DNA of 64,000 nucleotides from Acidihalobacter ferrooxydans (GCF_001975725.1 NZ_CP019434.1:1506387-1570386), one strand, 5' to 3'; shown: positions 37,367 to 46,691, counted from the first letter of the stretch. Numbers and translations are program-made. Notes: generated by a model not told the origin, from the letters alone.

Positions 37367-37945
37367 GTGGGCGAGCCTTTGCGCCTTATCGTCGGACTTG
37401 GTAATCCCGGCCGAAAGTACGACCAGACCCGGCATAATGCCGGGTTCTGGCTCGTTGACGAACTGGTGCGCCGATACCGTGGCCAGTGGCGTATCGAGAG
37501 CCGGTTTTTGGGCGAAGTCGCCCGAATCACGTTCGATGACGGTGCCGATGTCTGGTTGCTCAAGCCCGCCACCTATATGAATAAAAGCGGGCAGTCGGTG
37601 GCAGCACTGGCCGCGTTCTACAAAATCAAACCTGCTGAAATGACGGTCGCGCACGACGAAATCGATCTTCCGCCAGGCGATGTGCGGTTCAAGTTCGGCG
37701 GTGGGCACGGAGGCCACAATGGTCTGCGCGACATTTTCTCCCATCTGGGGCGCGATTTCTGGCGCGTGCGTCTCGGCGTCGGGCATCCCGGCCACCGCGA
37801 TCAAGTGATCGACTACGTGCTCGGTCGCCCCGGTCGCGACGAGCAGATGCTGATAGACGCCTGCGTCGAGAAGGCTGCCGATCAGCTGCCTCGATTGGTC
37901 GCAGGCGACAGCGAACGCGCGATGCACGCGCTGCATTCGAGGTAA
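37367..37945 (+). CDS. pth: Peptidyl-tRNA hydrolase
   Basis: 192 residues with a GTG start. [22 protein letters not shown] carries the catalytic His, [30 protein letters not shown] the Asp and substrate loops. Recycles peptidyl-tRNAs released from ribosomes. Nine bp after rplY and 4 bp before ychF, a conserved rplY-pth-ychF operon. Confidence 0.97.
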   Translation: MGEPLRLIVGLGNPGRKYDQTRHNAGFWLVDELVRRYRGQWRIESRFLGEVARITFDDGADVWLLKPATYMNKSGQSVAALAAFYKIKPAEMTVAHDEIDLPPGDVRFKFGGGHGGHNGLRDIFSHLGRDFWRVRLGVGHPGHRDQVIDYVLGRPGRDEQMLIDACVEKAADQLPRLVAGDSERAMHALHSR

Positions 37946-37949
37946 GTAC

Positions 37950-39041
37950 ATGGGTTTCAAGTGCGGTATCGTCGGCCTGCCAAACGTTGGCAAGTCGACT
38001 CTGTTCAACGCGCTCACCAAGGCCGGCATCCAGGCCGAAAACTATCCGTTCTGCACTATCGATCCGAACGTCGGCGTGGTTCCCATGCCCGATCCGCGGC
38101 TCGACGAACTGGCGCAGATCGTCAATCCCGAGCGCGTTCTGCCGACAACCATGGAATTCGTCGACATCGCCGGTCTGGTCGCCGGCGCGTCGCAGGGCGA
38201 AGGGCTGGGCAACCAGTTTCTGGCGCATATCCGCGAGACCGACGCCATCGCTCAGGTCGTACGCTGCTTTGACGATGATGACGTGATCCATGTCGCCGGC
38301 CGAGTCGACCCTTTGGCTGACATCGAGGTGATTGGCACGGAGTTGATCCTGGCCGACATGGACACGGTGGATAAAACCATCAAGCGTCTCGGCCGCGTTG
38401 CCAAGTCTGGCGACAAGGAAGCGATCGCGCTGCTCGCGCTGTGTGAGGCGTTGCAGAAACATCTCGATGGCGGGCGCCCCGCGCGTGCGATGAAACTGGA
38501 TCCGGAGCAGCGCCGCTTACTGCGCGAACTGCACCTGATCACCCTCAAGCCAACCTTGTATATTGCCAACGTTGCCGAGGATGGCTTCGAGAGCAATCCG
38601 TACCTTGATCGTGTGCGTGAATATGCAAGAGGCGAAGACGCCGAAGTGGTACCCGTGTGCGCTGCCATGGAGGCTGAAATTGCTCAGCTTGACGATGACG
38701 ACAAGGTCGATTTTCTTGCCGAGATGGGGCTGACCGAACCGGGACTGGATCGCGTGATCCGTGCCGGTTACCGCCTGCTGGGCTTGCAGACTTTTTTCAC
38801 CGCCGGCGTCAAAGAGGTTCGTGCCTGGACCGTACGCCAAGGGGCGACGGCTCCGCAAGGCGCGGGTCGGATTCACACCGATTTCGAGAAAGGGTTTATT
38901 CGCGCCGAAGTGATAGGGTACGACGATTTTATCGCGTGTGGCGGTGAACAGGGCGCCAAGGATGCAGGCAAATGGCGCCTGGAAGGTAAGGATTACGTTC
39001 TGCGCGAGGGCGATGTCGTCCACTTTCGTTTCAATGTTTAG
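37950..39041 (+). CDS. ychF: Redox-regulated ATPase YchF (OLA1 family)
   Basis: 363 residues. [15 protein letters not shown] (P-loop), [12 protein letters not shown] (switch I), [29 protein letters not shown] (switch II), coiled-coil domain and C-terminal TGS domain ([34 protein letters not shown]). The family prefers ATP over GTP, binds the ribosome and is linked to oxidative-stress responses. Confidence 0.97.
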   Translation: MGFKCGIVGLPNVGKSTLFNALTKAGIQAENYPFCTIDPNVGVVPMPDPRLDELAQIVNPERVLPTTMEFVDIAGLVAGASQGEGLGNQFLAHIRETDAIAQVVRCFDDDDVIHVAGRVDPLADIEVIGTELILADMDTVDKTIKRLGRVAKSGDKEAIALLALCEALQKHLDGGRPARAMKLDPEQRRLLRELHLITLKPTLYIANVAEDGFESNPYLDRVREYARGEDAEVVPVCAAMEAEIAQLDDDDKVDFLAEMGLTEPGLDRVIRAGYRLLGLQTFFTAGVKEVRAWTVRQGATAPQGAGRIHTDFEKGFIRAEVIGYDDFIACGGEQGAKDAGKWRLEGKDYVLREGDVVHFRFNV

Positions 39042-39052
39042 GCGCACGCGGC

Positions 39053-39081
39053 TTGACTTGCCATGCATGCTTGTCGAGAAT
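39053..39081 (+). promoter_or_regulatory. Likely sigma-70 promoter of tRNA-Met
   Basis: TTGACT (39053-39058), 17-bp spacer, GAGAAT (39076-39081), 17 bp before the tRNA 5' end. The -35 box is strong and the -10 box weak. Confidence 0.5.
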
Positions 39082-39098
39082 ACGCGCCTTTCCTCGAT

Positions 39099-39175
39099 GG
39101 CTATGTAGCTCAGCTGGTTAGAGCACAGCACTCATAATGCTGGGGTCGTTGGTTCGAATCCAACCATAGCCACCA
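39099..39175 (+). tRNA. tRNA-Met (elongator, anticodon CAT)
   Basis: Acceptor GGCTATG/CATAGCC, discriminator A, encoded CCA. Anticodon stem CAGCA/TGCTG with loop CTCATAA; T-arm GTTGG-TTCGAAT-CCAAC. It resembles E. coli elongator tRNA-Met far more than the CAT-anticodon Ile tRNA. Its 3' end adjoins an integrase gene, so it probably serves as an attachment site. Confidence 0.97.
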
Positions 39176-39208
39176 TTACACAGACCGCTAAAGTCCGGAA
39201 AAGTCCGC

Positions 39209-39234
39209 AAGCCCGCATAAACGCGGGCTTTTTT
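39209..39234 (+). terminator. Intrinsic terminator after tRNA-Met
   Basis: Arms AAGCCCGC (39209-39216) and GCGGGCTT (39223-39230) around ATAAAC, with a run of six T (39229-39234). Confidence 0.9.
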
Positions 39235-39259
39235 GTGTCTGTAGTGTTCGTTTGAGTCC

Positions 39260-39338
39260 GGGGCCAACCGTTGACAGCCGGGGCCAAGTGGGGCCAACTA
39301 TGGGGCCAAGTCGCCCGCCGCCGTAGGGAGTTGGCCCC
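39260..39338. repeat. Cluster of GGGGCCAA repeats before the integrase (arm-type sites?)
   Basis: GGGGCCAA occurs directly at 39260, 39280, 39290 and 39302, and inverted (TTGGCCCC) at 39331, ending at the integrase ATG. Clustered short repeats between a tRNA attachment site and an integrase gene are typical of integrase arm-binding sites and autoregulation. The 20-bp-class double motif at 39288-39309 is repeated at 45591-45612 on the far side of the small-gene block. Confidence 0.65.
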
Positions 39339-40583
39339 ATGCCGCTATCAGATACGCAGATTCGCAACGCCAAGCCCGGCCTGACGCCGCAAGGCAAACA
39401 GACCGACAAGTCCTACAAGATGGGCGATTCTGGCGGCCTGTATCTTGAGGTGGCCCCAAGTGGTGGCAAGTGGTGGCGCTTCAAGTACCGTTTCGACGGC
39501 AAACAAAAGCGCCTGTCCCTTGGCGTCTATCCCGATGTTTCCCTGAAAGCCGCCCGTGAACGGCGAGACGAAGCCCGCACGCTGATAACCGAAGGCGTAG
39601 ACCCTGCCGAACACCGCAAGGCTGCGAAAGCGGCCAAGAGCGAGCGCGCGGCCAACAGTTTCGAGGTGGTGGCGCGGGAGTGGGTCGCCAAGCATTCCCC
39701 GAACTGGGCCAAGACGCACGCCAGCCGCACCATTAACCGCCTTGAGGGTGATGTTTACCCGTGGATCGGCAGCAAGGCTATTGCTGAGATAGAAGCGCCG
39801 GAGCTGCTGACCGTCGCCCGCAGGATCGAGGAGCGGGGAGCGCTAGAGACGGCGCACCGCGTCTTGAGCATCTGCGGCCAAGTGTTCCGCTATGCTGTCG
39901 CCACCGGGCGTGCCAAGCGCGACCCTACGCGCGATCTGCGCGGCGCATTACCACCCTACAAGGGCAAGCACTTTGCCGCTGTCACGGAACCCGACAAGCT
40001 GGCCGAGCTGCTACGCACGATGGACGGCTACGAAGGCACGCTAACCGTGCGCTGTGCTTTGCGATTGGCTCCGCTGGTGTTCGTGCGCCCTGGCGAGCTG
40101 CGGCAGGCACAGTGGGCCGATATAGACCTGGACGCCGCCGAGTGGCGCTACCACGTCACCAAGACCGACACACAGCACATCGTGCCCCTGTCCACGCAAG
40201 CCGTGGCGATCCTGCGCGAGCTTGAGCCGCTGACCGGGCGGGGGCATTACGCGTTCCCGAGCGCCAGAAACCCGCGTGGCGACCGTCCTATGTCCGAGAA
40301 CACCGTTAACGCCGCCATGCGCCGCCTGGGTATCCCCAAGGACGAAATGAGCGGCCACGGCTTTCGTGCGGCGGCAAGAACGATTCTGGACGAGGTTCTA
40401 GGCTTCCGGCCCGACTTCATCGAACACCAGCTAGCGCACGCGGTACGCGATCCGAACGGGCGAGCCTACAACCGCACGGCGCACCTGCCCGAGCGGAGGA
40501 AGATGATGCAAGCCTGGGCGGACTACCTGGACGCGATCAAAAGCGGAGCCAACGTTACACCCATTAGGCGGGCTGCGTCGTGA
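39339..40583 (+). CDS. P4-type tyrosine recombinase (integrase)
   Basis: 414 residues. N-terminal DUF4102 arm-binding domain (PLSDTQIRNAKPG...KMGDSGGLYLEVAPSGGKWWRFKYRFDGKQKRLSLG-type), a SAM-like core and the catalytic domain: Arg in VRPGELRQAQW, HGFRAAART (His-x-x-Arg), HQLAH and the nucleophile Tyr in NGRAYNRTAHLPERRKMMQAWADYL. P4-type integrases recombine at tRNA 3' ends, in agreement with tRNA-Met 163 bp upstream. It looks intact and defines the left end of the accessory block. The start ATG sits on an inverted GGGGCCAA repeat, suggesting self-regulation. Confidence 0.95.
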   Translation: MPLSDTQIRNAKPGLTPQGKQTDKSYKMGDSGGLYLEVAPSGGKWWRFKYRFDGKQKRLSLGVYPDVSLKAARERRDEARTLITEGVDPAEHRKAAKAAKSERAANSFEVVAREWVAKHSPNWAKTHASRTINRLEGDVYPWIGSKAIAEIEAPELLTVARRIEERGALETAHRVLSICGQVFRYAVATGRAKRDPTRDLRGALPPYKGKHFAAVTEPDKLAELLRTMDGYEGTLTVRCALRLAPLVFVRPGELRQAQWADIDLDAAEWRYHVTKTDTQHIVPLSTQAVAILRELEPLTGRGHYAFPSARNPRGDRPMSENTVNAAMRRLGIPKDEMSGHGFRAAARTILDEVLGFRPDFIEHQLAHAVRDPNGRAYNRTAHLPERRKMMQAWADYLDAIKSGANVTPIRRAAS

Positions 40584-40987
40584 AGAAAAAGAAGCCAGAC
40601 CACATACCGCTTGAATCGCTTTTCAAAGACGACTCTTTTCTGCGCCACGCTGAATTTCTTTTCCACTATGAGGAACGGGACGCAACTGATCCGCGTTTGA
40701 AACTGGCGATCCTGGGGGAACTGGCGCGAAATGCCGGCGAGAACGTGAGGAAAAAAGATAGTCGAAGGGAGCAGGCATCTAGTGGTGGCAAGCGAACCGG
40801 GGAGGCTAGGAAACAAGCTGCCGAGAAGTCACATCAAAATATTGCCAACGACGCAAGGCAGCTTCTCCAAAGCGGCAAAGCACCGCACGAACTGGCTGGG
40901 ATACTTTCACCAAAACACAGCCTAACAAAAACCCAGATTCGCAACATTCTGCACGAGACAGGAGTTAAGCCAAAAAAGCGAAAGTGA
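40580..40987 (+). CDS. Hypothetical protein of the integrative element
   Basis: 135 residues, Lys/Glu/Arg-rich, soluble. GTG start overlapping the integrase stop by 4 bp, so it is coupled to integrase expression. The C-terminus SPKHSLTKTQIRNILHETGVKPKKRK resembles a helix-turn-helix tail, but no family is recognised. Possibly an accessory DNA-binding or excision factor. Confidence 0.65.
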   Translation: MKKKKPDHIPLESLFKDDSFLRHAEFLFHYEERDATDPRLKLAILGELARNAGENVRKKDSRREQASSGGKRTGEARKQAAEKSHQNIANDARQLLQSGKAPHELAGILSPKHSLTKTQIRNILHETGVKPKKRK

Positions 40988-41063
40988 AGCATCGGGCGTG
41001 CTTTCGTTTAGGTGGGAATGATTGCTCCACCGGCCCGCGTGGGCCATTAACGGAGCAATCGAA

Positions 41064-41279
41064 ATGCAGAGCCTTCCTGAAACCGGCTTCCTTCGTCTGC
41101 CGCAAATTATCGGCGATCCAAAGCGCAATCTTCCTCCGCTCATTCCCGTAGGTAAAACCACATGGTGGGAAGGCGTGCGTGCGGGGAAATTCCCCCAGCC
41201 CGTCAAGTTGTCGAGTCGAGTCACCGTCTGGCGAGCCGAGGACATTCGGGCGCTGATCGAATCGACCAGTGCGGCTTGA
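41064..41279 (+). CDS. AlpA-like DNA-binding protein
   Basis: 71 residues with the AlpA/HTH_17 pattern: GFLRLPQIIG...IPVGKTTWWEGVRAGKFPQPVKLSSRVTVWRAEDIRALIES. AlpA-type proteins activate or direct excision in P4-like elements. The ATG at 41064 is chosen to match the family start. It follows the hypothetical gene and precedes the split HTH gene, all in the integrase direction. Confidence 0.85.
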   Translation: MQSLPETGFLRLPQIIGDPKRNLPPLIPVGKTTWWEGVRAGKFPQPVKLSSRVTVWRAEDIRALIESTSAA

Positions 41280-41542
41280 AGGGGGCGATCATGGAGGCAA
41301 AGAAAAACCCGCCCCCGATGGCAGTCGGGCAAGCGGGCTATAGCGAAACGTGCAAAGCTGCGTATTCCGACCCATCGTGACCGCTGATTCCGATTGATCG
41401 TGACCGATTTCGGCCATATTGCCGGAATCGTCGGTCACGATCCGGAATGACTGGTCACGATCGTCCGGAATGGATGCCAACGCGCTGGAATTCTTGATGT
41501 TTATCCGGCATACCTCCGCACTTTTCTACTGAGCGAGAGGCC

Positions 41543-43069
41543 ATGCCAACACCGAGGGTTCCTATGCGAAAAATCCACGAGGTTCTGCGTCTGAAACATG
41601 ATGCGGGTTTGAGTCACGCGAAGATCGCCCGCGCGGTTGGCTTGTCCAAGGGCGCGGTATCGAAGTACATCAGTCTGACGGCGGCCCAGGGCATCGGCTG
41701 GCCAACGGCGTTGACAGAGGCACAGCTCGAAGCGCGCTTGTTTCCGGCGGCGCCGCGGGCATCGGAGCGCGTTGAGCCGGACTTTGCCGCCCTGCACACC
41801 GAGCTGAAGCGCAAGGGCGTCACGCTGCAGCTGTTGTGGTCGGAGTATGTCGCCGCCGCAGGCGACAGGGCATACCGCTACAGCCAGTACTGCCAGCTCT
41901 ATCGGGACTGGCGGGCGCGCCAGCGCCGCAGCATGCGGCAGGTCCACCGCGCCGGCGAGAAGACGTTCTTCGACTACGCCGGGCCGACCGTGCCGGTGAT
42001 CGACCCGGCCAGCGGCGAGATTCGCCGGGCACAGGTCTTCGTCGCCGTGCTGGGTGCATCGAGCTACACCTATGCCGAGGCGACCTGGACGCAGTCGCTG
42101 CCGGATTGGATCGGCAGTCACCGCCGGGCGCTGGAATTCTTTGGCGGCTCCAGCGCCCTGTGGGTGCCGGACAACCTCAAATCCGCCGTGGCGCAGGCCA
42201 GCCGCTACGATCCGACGCCCAATTCGACCTATGCCGAGATGGCCCAGCACTACGGCGCCGCCATCCTGCCCGCGCGGCCCTACAAGCCCAAGGACAAGGC
42301 CAAGGTCGAGGTCGGCGTGCAGCTGGTCGAGCGCTGGATTCTGGCCCGGCTGCGGCACCGGCGGTTTTTTTCGCTGGGTGAGCTCAACGCCGCCATCCGC
42401 ACGCTGCTCGATGCGCTCAATCACCGGCCGTTCCAGAAGCAGCCGCACAGCCGCGCCGAGCTGTTCGAGGCACTGGACAAACCGGCCCTCAAGCCGCTGC
42501 CGGCGCAAGCCTACGAGTACGCCGAGTGGCGGGTGGCCAAGCCCGGCATCGACTACCATCTGGCCATCGGCGACAAGCTCTACAGCGTCCCGCACGCCCT
42601 GGTCGGCCACAAGCTCGACGTGCGCCTGACCGCCGCAACGGTCGAGGTGTTTCACAAGGGCCACCGGGTCGCTGTGCATCCCCGCGACATCCCGGGCCGG
42701 CACGCCACCATACCCGATCACATGCCCAAGTCGCACCGCGCCCATGCGCAGTGGTCGCCCGGTCGCTTCCTGAATTGGGCTTCCGACATCGGTCCGTCAA
42801 CCCATGCCGTCGTCCGCCATCAGCTGCATGACCGGCCGCACCCCGAGCACGGTTACCGCGCCTGCCTGGGGCTGCTCAGCCATGCCCGGCGCTACGGCAA
42901 GGCCCGGCTCGAAGCCGCCTGCCGGCGGGCGCTGATGATCGGCGCGCCGACTTATCGCTCCATCACCTCGATTCTGGCCAAGGGCCTCGATCAGCAGACA
43001 CCGCACGAGACCGACGCCACCCCCTTGCCGGATCACGCCAATGTCCGCGGCGCCGGCTACTACCACTGA
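41543..43069 (+). CDS. istA: IS21-family transposase IstA
   Basis: 508 residues. N-terminal HTH ([23 protein letters not shown]), rve-type DDE core with Asp in [13 protein letters not shown], Asp in [10 protein letters not shown] and Glu in [16 protein letters not shown], then the Mu-transposase-like C-terminal segment. It cuts and joins element ends with help from IstB. Ends 11 bp before istB. Confidence 0.97.
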   Translation: MPTPRVPMRKIHEVLRLKHDAGLSHAKIARAVGLSKGAVSKYISLTAAQGIGWPTALTEAQLEARLFPAAPRASERVEPDFAALHTELKRKGVTLQLLWSEYVAAAGDRAYRYSQYCQLYRDWRARQRRSMRQVHRAGEKTFFDYAGPTVPVIDPASGEIRRAQVFVAVLGASSYTYAEATWTQSLPDWIGSHRRALEFFGGSSALWVPDNLKSAVAQASRYDPTPNSTYAEMAQHYGAAILPARPYKPKDKAKVEVGVQLVERWILARLRHRRFFSLGELNAAIRTLLDALNHRPFQKQPHSRAELFEALDKPALKPLPAQAYEYAEWRVAKPGIDYHLAIGDKLYSVPHALVGHKLDVRLTAATVEVFHKGHRVAVHPRDIPGRHATIPDHMPKSHRAHAQWSPGRFLNWASDIGPSTHAVVRHQLHDRPHPEHGYRACLGLLSHARRYGKARLEAACRRALMIGAPTYRSITSILAKGLDQQTPHETDATPLPDHANVRGAGYYH

Positions 43070-43080
43070 CAGGAGATTTT

Positions 43081-43836
43081 ATGCTCAATCACACCACCGT
43101 CCATCAACTCCACAGCCTCAAGCTCGCCGGCATGGCCGAGGCCCTGGCCCAGCAGCTCGATCAGCCGCATGCCTTTGAACTGGCCTTCGAAGAACGCTTG
43201 GCCTTGCTGATCGACCGCGAGATCAGCCATCGCGACACCCGCCGACTCACCCGGCTGCTGCAACTCGCCAAGCTCCGCACCCCGGCGACCATCGAGGATA
43301 TCGACTACCGCGCCGGGCGCGGCCTCAAACGCGAGGTGCTCAGCACCCTGGCCACCGGCCAGTGGATAAAGCGCCGCCACAACCTGACCATCACCGGGCC
43401 TACCGGCTGCGGCAAAACCTACATCGCCTGCGCGCTGGGCCACCAGGCCTGCCGGCAGGGTCTGTCCACCCGCTACTTTCGCCTCACCCGGCTGCTCGAA
43501 GACATCCGCATCGCCCACGGCGACGGCCGCTACGCGCGGCTGATGAAAACGCTCGCCAATACCGAACTGCTGATCCTCGACGACTTCGGCATCCACAAGC
43601 TCTCTGCCGCCCAGCGCAATGACCTGATGGAAGTCATCGAGGAGCGCCACGAGAAAAAAAGCACCCTGGTCGCCAGTCAGCTCCCCGTCGAACACTGGCA
43701 CGATGTCATCGGCGAGGCCACCCTGGCGGACGCCATCCTCGACCGCCTGCTGCACCGTGCACACCGCATCACGATGACCGGCGACTCGATGCGCAAGCGA
43801 CAAGCCGATTTGACGGATCGTGACCGAAAGGACTAA
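43081..43836 (+). CDS. istB: IS21 transposition helper ATPase IstB
   Basis: 251 residues, AAA+ ATPase of the DnaC/IstB group: Walker A ITGPTGCGKTYIACALG, Walker B ELLILDDFGIHKL, sensor KKSTLVASQLPVEHWHDVIGE. It selects the target and stimulates IstA. Translated from a start with AGGAG upstream. Confidence 0.97.
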   Translation: MLNHTTVHQLHSLKLAGMAEALAQQLDQPHAFELAFEERLALLIDREISHRDTRRLTRLLQLAKLRTPATIEDIDYRAGRGLKREVLSTLATGQWIKRRHNLTITGPTGCGKTYIACALGHQACRQGLSTRYFRLTRLLEDIRIAHGDGRYARLMKTLANTELLILDDFGIHKLSAAQRNDLMEVIEERHEKKSTLVASQLPVEHWHDVIGEATLADAILDRLLHRAHRITMTGDSMRKRQADLTDRDRKD

Positions 43837-44208
43837 AAATCACACCTCCAGCGCGACCGCATGCGCGGTCGGTCACGATCGCCCGGAACGAACGGTCATG
43901 ATCGTCGGAATGCGCACAAAGCCGATTCTAGCAAGCGCCCGCGCAAGATTCATCGGGTATTGCGCGCACTGGCAAGCGGGCGGTCATTCAACCGCTTTGA
44001 GGCTGAGCAGGCATTGCACGATCACTGCCTACACACCACCGTCGCCAGCATCCAGCGCGATTACGGAATCAGCGTCTACCGAGAGATGGAAACCGTAGCA
44101 GGCTACGAAGGCGCACCCACCCGCGTATGCCGCTACAAGCTGTTGCCTCACGAACGGGCACTTGCGCAAACCTTGCTTGCCAAGCAGAACGGCAAGGAGG
44201 CGTGATGG

Positions 44209-44640
44209 ATGAGTGCCCATACAAAACGCCAACGTGCGACCGGACGCCGCGAGTCAGGATCGTTTGCCGCGATTCCGCACGCAGTCCTGAAAACACGCAA
44301 ATACGCCAGTCTGTCCGCGTGGCCCGTCAAGCTCATGCTGGACTTGGTGGCGCAATACACAGGAAAAAACAACGGCGACTTCACGGCGGCATGGTCGGTC
44401 ATGCGCGAGAAAGGATGGAACTCGAAAGGCACGTTGACCCGCGCGCTGGACGAGCTTGCGGCAGTGGGGTTCATCAGGCTGACGCGCCAAGGTGGCCGGC
44501 ATCGATGCGCACTCTATGCGATCACCTGGCAGCCGATAGACGAATGTCTAGACCGGCGCACACGCAAACCGAAGTTGGATGTTATGCCGACGAAAACGCC
44601 GCCGGGTGGGTGGCGAGACGAGCACGACGAAGAGGCATGA
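44209..44640 (+). CDS. Winged-helix protein of the integrative element
   Basis: 143 residues; IPHAVLKTRKYASLSAWPVKLMLDLVAQYTGKNNGDFTAAWSVMREKGW and SKGTLTRALDELAAVGFIRLTRQGG form a helix-turn-helix plus wing pattern like that of replication-initiation or regulatory proteins on small elements. It follows the split HTH gene after 3 bp. The cluster of CCCCGTATG repeats immediately downstream would be a natural binding target. Function inferred only. Confidence 0.7.
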   Translation: MSAHTKRQRATGRRESGSFAAIPHAVLKTRKYASLSAWPVKLMLDLVAQYTGKNNGDFTAAWSVMREKGWNSKGTLTRALDELAAVGFIRLTRQGGRHRCALYAITWQPIDECLDRRTRKPKLDVMPTKTPPGGWRDEHDEEA

Positions 44641-44654
44641 AATTAAAAACGGTG

Positions 44655-44790
44655 CCCCGTATGTGTACCAATGTGCCCCGTATGAGGGTCAATCGTGAGA
44701 GAGCGCGCGCCAGATTCGCGCTGATTACCCCGTATGAGGGTCAATCAGGCAAGTTTTGCGGACTCAATTACCCCGTATGTGTACACCTAC
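44655..44790. repeat. Four iteron-like CCCCGTATG repeats
   Basis: Copies begin at 44655 (CCCCGTATGTGTACCAATG), 44676 (CCCCGTATGAGGGTCAATC), 44728 (CCCCGTATGAGGGTCAATCA) and 44771 (CCCCGTATGTGTACACC). Two subtypes alternate as outer pair and inner pair. They fill most of the 243-bp gap between the winged-helix and SSB-like genes and could be an origin or operator array. Confidence 0.8.
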
Positions 44791-44883
44791 TAATCTACCA
44801 GGGGGTACGCCTAACGATCTACGTCGGCATAGCATCATGAATTCATGGATGGCCGCTGAATTGAGCGCGCGAGGTCATCAAAA

Positions 44884-45261
44884 ATGATCGACGCCCTCAT
44901 AAGCGGCAAGCTGTACGGCACGCCGCAGGAACGCACAGCCAGCACCGGCAATCCCTTCATTGCGCTCAAGCTACGCGCGACCGCAGGCGACGGCGCAAGC
45001 CTGTTCGTGAACGTGATTGCCTTTGCACCTGACACATGCGCGGCGCTGATGGCCCTGGGCGATGGAGACAGCGTGGCCTTGGCTGGAACGCTCACACCGA
45101 AGGCATGGATTGACCGAGAAGGCGAAGCGCGACCCTCGCTCGACATGGTGGCGCACGCCTGCCTGAGCGCCTATCACGTCACCCGCAAGCGCAAAGCCAT
45201 GAAAGCCCCCAACGAGCCGCACACGGACGCAGGCAGGCCAGCGACTGTTGAAAAATGCTGA
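44884..45261 (+). CDS. SSB-like single-stranded DNA-binding protein
   Basis: 125 residues with an OB-fold pattern: ALISGKLYGTPQERTASTGNPFIALKLRATAGDGASLFVNVIAF and GDSVALAGTLTPKAWIDREGEARPSLDMVAHAC. It lacks the acidic C-terminal tip (DDDIPF type) of housekeeping SSB, as element-borne forms often do. It may coat DNA during element replication or transfer. Confidence 0.75.
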   Translation: MIDALISGKLYGTPQERTASTGNPFIALKLRATAGDGASLFVNVIAFAPDTCAALMALGDGDSVALAGTLTPKAWIDREGEARPSLDMVAHACLSAYHVTRKRKAMKAPNEPHTDAGRPATVEKC

Positions 45262-45485
45262 AACCATGGCCGCGATTCAGGAGCGGGTTAAAGTGGTTTC
45301 AGAACACACGCCGCATCGAACGCATACGCGAGCGCCTGGGCTGGAAACCGGAATTTCTGAACGGTAGCGGGTGGAAACCCAAAGGGATGCAATGGCGGAC
45401 GTTCTGGCGGCTTCATGCCGAGCACGAGGCGCTGACCACGCAGGCCGTGGCGCTGATAGCCGAACGCTTCGGCTTCAGGCCTTGA
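45255..45485 (+). CDS. Small hypothetical element protein
   Basis: 76 residues, basic and aromatic-rich (RRIERIRERLGWKPEFLNGSGWKPKGMQWRTFWRL). It overlaps the end of the SSB-like gene by 7 bp, in the same direction, so is probably co-transcribed. The opposite strand carries the read-through tail of the truncated integrase; this strand is preferred because of the operon overlap. No family recognised. Confidence 0.6.
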   Translation: MLKPWPRFRSGLKWFQNTRRIERIRERLGWKPEFLNGSGWKPKGMQWRTFWRLHAEHEALTTQAVALIAERFGFRP

Positions 45486-46691
45486 TCCAGTTTGCGAAAC
45501 CAACCCCATAAGCGAACCGCGCGAACTTGATAAAACCTGAAGTAGCGGAGGTGTTCGACAGCCGGGTAAAGTAGGGGTAGCAAGCCCCGAGTGGGGCCAA
45601 CTATGGGGCCAACCATGATTTTTGAAAACGACAACTTCTCTGAATATCAGCAAGTTACGATGGTTTTTCGGTAGAAACCATACCACCATATTTTTCAATG
45701 ACTTAGTCGTTTTCTCCGTCGCGACTTCCCCGCCGGCGTGACCAAATCGTGACATCCGATCCAGTACGCTGACCGCGTTGCGGCTCTGCTGCGGGTTCAA
45801 ATGCGCATACTTTTCCGTGACTTGCACGGTCGTATGACGCAGCAACTCCCGCACCTCGACCAACGCCACACCGGCCTGAACCAGCCAAGCGGCGCAGGTA
45901 TGTCGCAGATCGTGGATGTGGAAGTCTTCCAAGCCCGCCTTGCTCACCGCGGTACTGAAGCTCTTCTTGACCGATTGCAGACGCTCTCCGTCTTTGTGAC
46001 AGAAGACCCACGGAGAGGTCTTGCAGTGCTTCTTACGAAAACTCGCCAGCCTGTCCTGGATTGCCATAGCCGCTTCATTGAGTGGCACCGAGACGTTGCG
46101 CTTGCCTTTGTTCTTGCCTGAGGGCAGATAGACCAGACGCTGAGCGAGATCGACCCGGTTCCATTCGAGGCGCAGAAGCTCGTCTCGCCGGCATCCGGTA
46201 TGCAGTGCCAGCTCGATGAAGTCCGCCAGGAGAGGCGCGTGCGAGTTCCCTTTGGCCGCTTGGATCAGCCTTGCCGCCTCCTTCGGTGTGATCCATCGGA
46301 CACGGTGTTCGCCCATGGGTGGTTTACGTCCCATGACCGGATTGGGGGGGTTCCATTCCCACTGACGTCGTGCATAGTTGATCGCCGCCGACAGCATGCC
46401 GAGTTCACGGCGAATGGTGCTGTCTTTGCGTCCTAAGCTGCGACGCGCTTCGATATAGCTGTGAATGTGCTTCGCGGAGTGGGTGTTCATGACAGCGCCG
46501 CTGAAATGCGGTTGCAGGATGCGGGCGATCGATAGATCTCGCTCTGCCGCGCGTTTCCAGGGCTGTGTCTCTCTCAGATAGCGCACCATCAGCTCATCGT
46601 AAGTGTGAGTGGGTTCTTCGCCCCACGTACGGATCCGGTGGGTTTCTAGCCGCCACTTGGCGAGGATCGCGGCTACTGTGGCCTGTCGAAT
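45288..46691 (-). pseudogene. Truncated second tyrosine recombinase
   Basis: The frame carries the phage-integrase catalytic set: Arg in HTGCRRDELLRLEW, HDLRHTCAAWLVQAG (His-x-x-Arg), LLRHTTVQVTEKYAHL (His and Tyr). The frame continues upstream of the first ATG (46589) with convincing integrase sequence (VAAILAKWRLETHRIRTWGEEPTHTYDEL) until a stop at 46692-46694, so the 5' end has been lost at the junction with the IS3 remnant. At the 3' end it reads on past the expected C-terminus (after about 45620) into sequence antisense to element genes, which implies that its own stop was also lost. Probably inactive. Confidence 0.85.
45591..45612. repeat. Second copy of the double GGGGCCAA motif
   Basis: This 22-bp sequence is identical to 39288-39309 (two GGGGCCAA units separated by CTAT). 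It bounds the small-gene block on the right and may be a remnant of the other attachment-site arm. Confidence 0.75.

Larger units (their letters stand above)
41359..43916 (+). mobile_element. Complete IS21-family element (2558 bp)
   Basis: Ends TGCGTATTCCGAC... and ...GTCGGAATGCGCA are imperfect terminal inverted repeats, extended inward by several copies of ATCGTGACCG typical of IS21 multiple terminal repeats. It contains intact istA and istB. The 6-bp CAAAGC lies at both edges (41353-41358, 43917-43922), a target duplication of the expected size. Intact genes and a perfect duplication mean a recent insertion. Confidence 0.95.
41291..44205 (+). pseudogene. HTH-type element gene split by the IS21 insertion
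   Basis: The 5' part (41291-41358, MEAKKNPPPMAVGQAGYSETCK) and the 3' part (43923-44205, ADSSKRPRKIHRVLRALASG...LLAKQNGKEA) are interrupted by the IS21 element plus one copy of the 6-bp duplication. Removing those bases joins codons AAA-GCC and restores a single 116-residue frame. The product looks like a small winged-helix protein common in integrative elements (FNRFEAEQALHDHCLHTTVASIQRDYGISVYREMETVAGYEG). The 3' fragment could still be read from a start inside the IS end, giving a fusion, but the native gene is disrupted. Confidence 0.9.

Noticed and set aside
39099-39175. tRNA-Ile2 (CAT read with lysidine)
   Set aside because: The acceptor, D-arm and T-arm match elongator tRNA-Met of E. 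coli much better than its CAT-anticodon Ile tRNA.
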